Below are positions 42,348 to 48,103 of a stretch of 48,103 nt of DNA, in pieces. The stretch is from assembly GCF_016901035.1 (NCBI RefSeq), contig NZ_JAFEUF010000021.1, positions 5,664 to 53,766 of the forward strand, in the 5' to 3' direction. Each line of letters begins with the position of its first letter. Position 1 is the first letter of the stretch. The notes under the pieces are model-generated. The model worked only from the letters and a program-made list of their open reading frames with translations, did no database searches and was not told the origin of the DNA. This DNA is from Streptomyces durocortorensis (GTDB lineage Bacteria > Actinomycetota > Actinomycetes > Streptomycetales > Streptomycetaceae). Both the position numbers and the translations under genes were made by a program.

Positions 42348-42498
42348 GAGGACTCCCGGGGTGAGGGGGGTTCGGGTACGGCTCCCACTCTCGTCGGCGG
42401 GTGGCGGACGGGCGCGGCCGAGTAGGCCGTACGGGGCACGGGCCGGGCGCCGCAAGGCCCGGGGGCGCGACGGGGTGCGACGGGGTGCGACGCAGATC

Positions 42499-42520
42499 AT
42501 TGTGCAACTTGTTGCACAAT
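42499..42520. promoter_or_regulatory. 22-bp palindromic operator before the reductase
   Basis: Positions 42499-42520 form a perfect palindrome with 10-base arms ATTGTGCAAC and GTTGCACAAT around TT. TTGCAC at 42512-42517 and TACAAC at 42536-42541 could be -35 and -10 boxes, so bound protein would overlap the promoter. The PadR regulator encoded downstream of the reductase is the natural candidate, as PadR family sites are long AT-flanked palindromes. Confidence 0.7.
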
Positions 42521-42527
42521 CGCTTGA

Positions 42528-44588
<2,061 letters not shown>

Positions 44589-44633
44589 ACCCGCGTCCCG
44601 CTGCGATCCCTCGCCCTTCCTAGGATGCACCCC

Positions 44634-45164
44634 ATGTCACTGCCGCACGCGATCCTCACCGCCCTGCTGGAGAAGCCGTCCTCGGGTCTGGAACTGACCC
44701 GCAGGTTCGACCGGTCGATCGGCTACTTCTGGTCGTCGACGCACCAGCAGATCTATCGCGAGCTGGGAAAACTGGAGGAGGCCGGGCGGATCAGGGCTCT
44801 TCCCACGGCGGTGACGGCCCGGGGGCAGAAGAAGGAGTACGAGGTGCTGCCCGCGGGCCGCGAGGAGCTGGCGGCCTGGGTCGCGCTCCCCGAGGACCCC
44901 CGGCCGGTCCGGGATCCGCTGCTGCTGCGGATGCGGGCGGCGGCGGTCGTCGGCGCGGACGGCATAGGAGCGGAGCTGCGCCGCCACCTGGCGCTGCACG
45001 AAGCCCAGCTGGCGGAGTACCGGGAGATCGAGGAGCGGAATTTCACCCCCGCGCCGACGACCGACGAGGACCGGCTGCGGTATCTGGTGCTGCGGGGCGG
45101 CATCGACCTGGAGACGTTCTGGATCAGTTGGCTGACCCGGGCCATCGCCGACCTGGACGGCTGA
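44634..45164 (+). CDS. PadR-family transcriptional regulator
   Basis: The 176-residue protein has the PadR winged helix (SLPHAILTALLEKPSSGLELTRRFDRSIGYFWSSTHQQIYRELGKLEEAGRI) and the C-terminal Vir/AcrR-like helical domain (LLLRMRAAAVVGADGIGAELRRHLALHEAQLAEY). ATG 44634 was chosen because AGGATG lies 6-8 bases upstream and relatives begin MSLPHAIL; ATG 44625 would add three residues. Directly downstream of the FadH-type gene, it probably responds to a phenolic or enone ligand and controls that gene. Confidence 0.88.
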   Translation: MSLPHAILTALLEKPSSGLELTRRFDRSIGYFWSSTHQQIYRELGKLEEAGRIRALPTAVTARGQKKEYEVLPAGREELAAWVALPEDPRPVRDPLLLRMRAAAVVGADGIGAELRRHLALHEAQLAEYREIEERNFTPAPTTDEDRLRYLVLRGGIDLETFWISWLTRAIADLDG

Positions 45165-45176
45165 CCGTACGCACCC

Positions 45177-46139
45177 TCACGGGTGCGGCGCACCGCCCGC
45201 CGGTACGGCCACGGGATCCGGGGCGGCCGCGAGGCGCGGGCTGCCGATGACGATCCGGGAGGGCACCGGATCCGCCGGCACGGGGGCCTCGGGCACGTCA
45301 CCCGGGTCCGTGTTCCGCGCCTGGGCCCGGCTGAGAAGGACCACCCCGCGCACTGCCGCCGCCGTGCCGAGGAGCGCGAGCACCAGGCTGACCGGCCCGC
45401 CCTGGAGGCGCTCGCCGAGCATGGCCAGGCCGATCGCGGCGGCGGCGACCGGGTTGGCGAGGGTGACCACGGCGAGCGGTGCGCCGAGCCCGCCCCGGTA
45501 CGCGGTCTGCGACAGCAGCAGGCCGCCCATCGCGAAGGCGGAGACCAGGAGTGCCACCGTCAGCAGCCGCCAGCTGAACAGCGGGCCGCCGGAGTGGTCG
45601 GTGACGGCGACGGTGAGGGTCTGGGTGAGCGCGGAGGCGACACCGGAGGTGATCCCGGACGCCGCCGCGTGCCGCAGCCCCGGGCGGGCCCCCGGCCGGC
45701 TGAGCCCGGCGACGACGGCCATGGTGGCCGCGCCCACGCCGAGCGCCTCGGGCAGGCTGAGGGTCTCGTGCGGGGCGGATCCGCCCGCCGTCAGGAGCAG
45801 TGCGCCGAGGCCGAGCAGGGTCAGGGCCGTGCCCCGCCACTCGACGCGGCCGACCCGGCGTCCGGCGGCGCGCGCGCCGAGCGGGACGGCGACGACGAGG
45901 GTGAGCGCACCGAGCGGCTGGACCAGGGTGAGCGGGCCGTAGTTGAGCGCGGCGACGTGCAGCAGCGCGCCCCCGGCGTTGAGGCCGACCGCCGACCACC
46001 AGGCGCCCCGGCCCAGCATCCGCAGGACTCCGGTGGCGGGGTCGGTACGCCCGGCGAGCCGGGACTGGGCGACGGCGGCGGCCGCGTAGGCGCCGGCGGA
46101 GACGAGGGAGAGCGCGACAGCGAGCAGGGTGGCGTTCAT
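45177..46139 (-). CDS. DMT-superfamily (EamA-like) transporter
   Basis: The 320-residue protein has 9-10 helices, beginning LLAVALSLVSAGAYAAAAVAQSRL, with the repeat structure of drug/metabolite transporters (YGPLTLVQPLGALTLVVAVPLG early and APLAVVTLANPVAAAAIGLAMLGERLQGG late, the latter the common EamA-like P-x-x-A-x-x-x-G-x-x-x-L-x-E pattern). Its start overlaps the PAP2 stop by ATGA, so it is second in that operon. Substrate is unknown. Confidence 0.82.
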   Translation of the reverse strand: MNATLLAVALSLVSAGAYAAAAVAQSRLAGRTDPATGVLRMLGRGAWWSAVGLNAGGALLHVAALNYGPLTLVQPLGALTLVVAVPLGARAAGRRVGRVEWRGTALTLLGLGALLLTAGGSAPHETLSLPEALGVGAATMAVVAGLSRPGARPGLRHAAASGITSGVASALTQTLTVAVTDHSGGPLFSWRLLTVALLVSAFAMGGLLLSQTAYRGGLGAPLAVVTLANPVAAAAIGLAMLGERLQGGPVSLVLALLGTAAAVRGVVLLSRAQARNTDPGDVPEAPVPADPVPSRIVIGSPRLAAAPDPVAVPAGGAPHP

Positions 46140-47143
46140 CGGGCGCCACCCGCGTACGTGCGAGAGGCCACGGGTGCCTCAGGGCGCGCACCGCTCATGT
46201 ACGTCCCGGAGGCCACAGGCGCCTCGGTTGCCGCAGGGCGCGCACCACCCTCGTACGTCCCGGAGGCCACAGGCACCTCGGCTGCCGCAGGGCGCGCACC
46301 ACCCTCGTACGTCCCGGAGGCCGCAAGGCGCGTGCCACCCGCGAACGCCGGCACGGGAGTGCCCTCACCGCTCCCTCCTGCGCCCGGCCGGGGCAGCTGT
46401 GCAGGGCCGCTCCGGGCGGGCACCGGCAGCCGGAACACGGCGAGGGCGACGGCGAGCAGCGCCACGACGACGATCGCGTCGAGCCAGTAGTGGTTGGCCG
46501 TGCCCACGACGACGAACAGGGTGATCGCCGGGTGCAGCAGCCAGAGCAGGCGCCACCGCGAGCGGGTGGCGGCGATCAGCCCGAGGGCGACCATCACGGC
46601 CCAGCCGACGTGCAGCGAGGGCATCGCGGCGAACTGGTTCGCCATCGTGTCGGTCGCGGGCGTCTGTCCGTACACCGTGGGCCCGTAGACCTGTCCGGTG
46701 TCGACGAGTCCGGCGACCGGCAGCATCCGGGGCGGGGCCAGCGGGAACAGCAGGTGCAGCACCAGGGCGGCGGCGGTGAGCGCGGCGAGGACGCGGCGCG
46801 ACCGGACGTAGTGCGCGGGACGGCGCCAGTAGAGCCAGACCAGGAAGAGGGCCGTGGCCGGGAAGTGCACGGCGGCGTAGTAGGTGTTCGCCGCGTGGAT
46901 CAGGGGCTGGCTGTGCAGCAGCAGCCCCTGGACACCCCCCTCGCCGGGGAGGTGCAGGGCGCGTTCGAGGTCCCACACGTTCCCCGCGGTGCGGAACGCC
47001 TCCTCGACATGGCCGTTGGCGGCCTGGCGGCCGAATTTGTAGGCCAGGAAGAGTCCGGCCACGAGAAGGAACTCGCGGACGAGGGGCGGTCGGGCACGTA
47101 TGTCCGGCTCCTGGTCCGTGGGCTCGGTGCGGGCGAGTCTCAC
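46136..47143 (-). CDS. PAP2-superfamily (AUR1/IPT1-like) membrane protein
   Basis: The 335-residue protein has several helices and the PAP2 catalytic segments AAMPSLHVGWAVMV (PSxH) and TANHYWLDAIV (HxxxD), as in the inositolphosphotransferase-like branch. It should act on a lipid phosphate or polyprenyl phosphate at the membrane. The GTG at 47143 has AAGGGGG 6 bases upstream; an in-frame ATG at 47365 would overlap the TetR gene. The C-terminus has about three copies of an 18-residue ASGTYEGGARPAAAEVPV repeat after the last helix, with a disordered look. It is divergent from the TetR gene and heads an operon with the DMT transporter. Confidence 0.85.
   Translation of the reverse strand: MRLARTEPTDQEPDIRARPPLVREFLLVAGLFLAYKFGRQAANGHVEEAFRTAGNVWDLERALHLPGEGGVQGLLLHSQPLIHAANTYYAAVHFPATALFLVWLYWRRPAHYVRSRRVLAALTAAALVLHLLFPLAPPRMLPVAGLVDTGQVYGPTVYGQTPATDTMANQFAAMPSLHVGWAVMVALGLIAATRSRWRLLWLLHPAITLFVVVGTANHYWLDAIVVVALLAVALAVFRLPVPARSGPAQLPRPGAGGSGEGTPVPAFAGGTRLAASGTYEGGARPAAAEVPVASGTYEGGARPAATEAPVASGTYMSGARPEAPVASRTYAGGAR
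46140..46330 (-). repeat. 54-bp repeats coding the PAP2 C-terminal tail
   Basis: Two near-identical 54-base units lie at 46181-46234 and 46235-46288, with a partial unit at 46289-46325 and a diverged one before 46181. Each codes for 18 residues in frame. The repeats are in the extreme C-terminus and may vary in number between strains. Confidence 0.85.
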
Positions 47144-47185
47144 CCGTGCCCCCTTGGATGCGAAGCGGTAGCAGGACGGCCCGGT

Positions 47186-47275
47186 CGTATCGATCCACGC
47201 CGTATCGATACGCCAGTGTACCGATACGCCGACGTATCGGTACACGCGCGTATCGGTACACTGGCGTATCGAGAA
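47186..47275. promoter_or_regulatory. TetR-type operator array, 16-bp period
   Basis: Palindromic 10-base cores start at 47202 (GTATCGATAC), 47218 (GTACCGATAC), 47234 (GTATCGGTAC) and 47250 (GTATCGGTAC), with a degenerate one at 47266 (GTATCGAGAA), all exactly 16 bases apart, and a further CGTATCGAT at 47186. The segment 47205-47229 is also perfectly complementary to 47248-47272 (25 bases, 18-base loop). It sits between the divergent PAP2 and TetR genes and covers both promoters. Confidence 0.85.
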
Positions 47276-47306
47276 CCTCACCGCACCGCCGCTGGAGGTA
47301 CAGCCC

Positions 47307-47936
47307 ATGCCGTCGCCCGATTCCGCACCGGAGTCAGCACTCTCGTCCCCCCGGTCGAAGATCACACCGGAGCGGGCGCAGGAGCTGTACGCGGCGGTGC
47401 TGGAGCTGTTGCGGGAAAGCGGTTACGAGTCGCTGACGATGGAGGGCGTCGCATCGCGCACCCGGTGCGGGAAGTCGACGCTCTACCGGCAGTGGGGCTC
47501 CAAGCCGGAGCTGGTGGTGGCCGCGCTGCACGGCACCCGGCGGATGCGACTCCCGAAGATCGACACCGGGACGCTGGCGGGGGACCTCCTGGAGGCCGCG
47601 CGGGCGATCGGCGAGGCCTCGGGGAGGGACACCCCGCTGATGCACGCCCTCAGCCATGCCGCACTCCAGAGCCCGGAGCTGCTGTGCGCACTGCGCGAGG
47701 CGCTGATCCTGCCGGAGATCGCGGCGATCGACGCGATGGTCCGGCGGGGCCAGGAGCGCGGCGAGATCGCGGCGGACCTCCCTGGGGCCGAGTTCGTGGC
47801 GGCCCAGCTGCTCGGCGTGATGCGCGCCCGGCCGCTGCTGGAGGGGCGTTACGCCGACGCCGCGTATCTGACCCGGTTCGTGGAGATGGCGATCCTCCCG
47901 GGCCTCGGACTCACCGCGGGGGCACCGGAGTCCTGA
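47307..47936 (+). CDS. TetR-family transcriptional regulator
   Basis: The 209-residue protein has an N-terminal helix-turn-helix (YAAVLELLRESGYESLTMEGVASRTRCGKSTLYRQWGSKPELVVAAL) at about residues 28-74 and a C-terminal ligand domain of helices (TRFVEMAILPGLG near the end). Variable ligand-pocket regions identify no inducer. The ATG at 47307 has GGAGGT 7 bases upstream. It is divergent from the PAP2 gene, and the operator array between them indicates it represses both itself and the PAP2-DMT operon. Confidence 0.88.
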   Translation: MPSPDSAPESALSSPRSKITPERAQELYAAVLELLRESGYESLTMEGVASRTRCGKSTLYRQWGSKPELVVAALHGTRRMRLPKIDTGTLAGDLLEAARAIGEASGRDTPLMHALSHAALQSPELLCALREALILPEIAAIDAMVRRGQERGEIAADLPGAEFVAAQLLGVMRARPLLEGRYADAAYLTRFVEMAILPGLGLTAGAPES

Positions 47937-47941
47937 CAGAC

Positions 47942-47977
47942 GTGGACCGCCCGTCCCGGCGGATGGGGACGGTCCAC
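47942..47977 (+). terminator. Terminator hairpin after the TetR gene
   Basis: GTGGACCG at 47942-47949 pairs with CGGTCCAC at 47970-47977, and inside it GTCCC pairs with GGGAC. It starts 6 bases after the TetR stop. No T run follows, as is common in this group. Confidence 0.55.
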
Positions 47978-47986
47978 CCGCGCCGC

Positions 47987-48103
47987 ACCGTGGGGACGGG
48001 GGCGGCGCCCCGCGCCGGGGGCGCGCCCCGGCACACCGTGTGGGCGCTGGAGGGCATCGCGCAGATCCACCGCAACACCGGCTCGCTGGACACGGCTCTG
48101 GAG
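47987..48103 (+). CDS. Possible partial gene with TPR-like segment at the window edge
   Basis: In the frame of the GTG at 47942 and later in-frame GTGs, the last codons read TVWALEGIAQIHRNTGSLDTALE with no stop to the window end. The pattern A-LEGIA-IH-NTG-LDTALE matches a tetratricopeptide repeat. The start is not certain because the first codons lie in the terminator-like hairpin. Only about 25 informative residues are available, so the call is weak. Confidence 0.25.

Noticed and set aside
47201..47275. Possible CRISPR or transposon end because of regular repeats
   Set aside because: Units are 16 bases with no spacers of CRISPR size, and no cas or transposase gene is nearby. Position between divergent genes and palindromic cores fit operators.

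Overview
The window is high-GC actinobacterial DNA and almost certainly Streptomyces. The support is G/C-ending codons throughout, GTG/TTG starts, ATGA-coupled operons, FadR-type GntR, LacI, PadR and TetR regulators, and a complete polycyclic tetramate macrolactam (PTM) biosynthetic cluster of the Streptomyces type. No tRNA, rRNA, CRISPR array or insertion sequence was found. The first ~110 bases and ~100 bases near 16.2 kb are homopolymer-rich and look like sequencing or assembly artefacts.

Layout. (1) 1-1940: artefactual edge, a small histidine-rich metal-binding-type protein, then a scrapyard of fragments: an agmatine deiminase tail on the minus strand, an ABC permease tail joined to an ABC ATPase head, and a second, broken agmatine deiminase. 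(2) 2004-7527: a FadR-type regulator, a carbohydrate ABC importer (lipoprotein and two permeases, translationally coupled) and a mannonate/gluconate dehydratase of the ManD/RspA group. A perfect GntR palindrome precedes the transporter. (3) 7644-17035: a LacI regulator with its own palindromic operator, then a same-strand operon: FAD oxidoreductase, hydantoinase/oxoprolinase-like ATPase, a 210-aa orphan with a HEAVH motif, a multi-pass transporter, a Tat-exported five-bladed-propeller protein and a frame-disrupted HSL-type esterase. This looks like an uncharacterised catabolic system.

(4) 17025-33159, minus strand: the PTM cluster in the order (5'->3') ftdA hydroxylase, ftdB iterative PKS-NRPS (KS-AT-DH-KR-ACP-C-A-PCP-TE), two phytoene-desaturase-like cyclases ftdC and ftdD, dehydrogenase ftdE and P450 ftdF. 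All catalytic residues checked in FtdB are present. By analogy with characterised clusters FtdB joins two polyketide chains to ornithine and forms the tetramate; FtdC/D/E close the carbocycles; FtdA and FtdF hydroxylate or oxidise. Short tandem repeats sit at the ftdA/ftdB and ftdD/ftdE junctions, and the P450 lacks the usual ExxR motif.

(5) 33730-41194: a cysteine-desulfurase-like PLP enzyme, a MerR/B12-binding-type regulator divergent from a DUF4383 membrane protein, a DUF1206 membrane protein, a secreted fasciclin-domain protein, and a MarR regulator with an MMPL exporter. (6) 41152-48103: a DoxX/DUF7144-type membrane protein pair, an old-yellow-enzyme/FadH-type reductase with a 22-bp palindromic operator and a downstream PadR regulator, a PAP2 and DMT-type membrane operon divergent from a TetR regulator across a 16-bp-periodic operator array, and the start of a possible TPR-like gene at the window edge.
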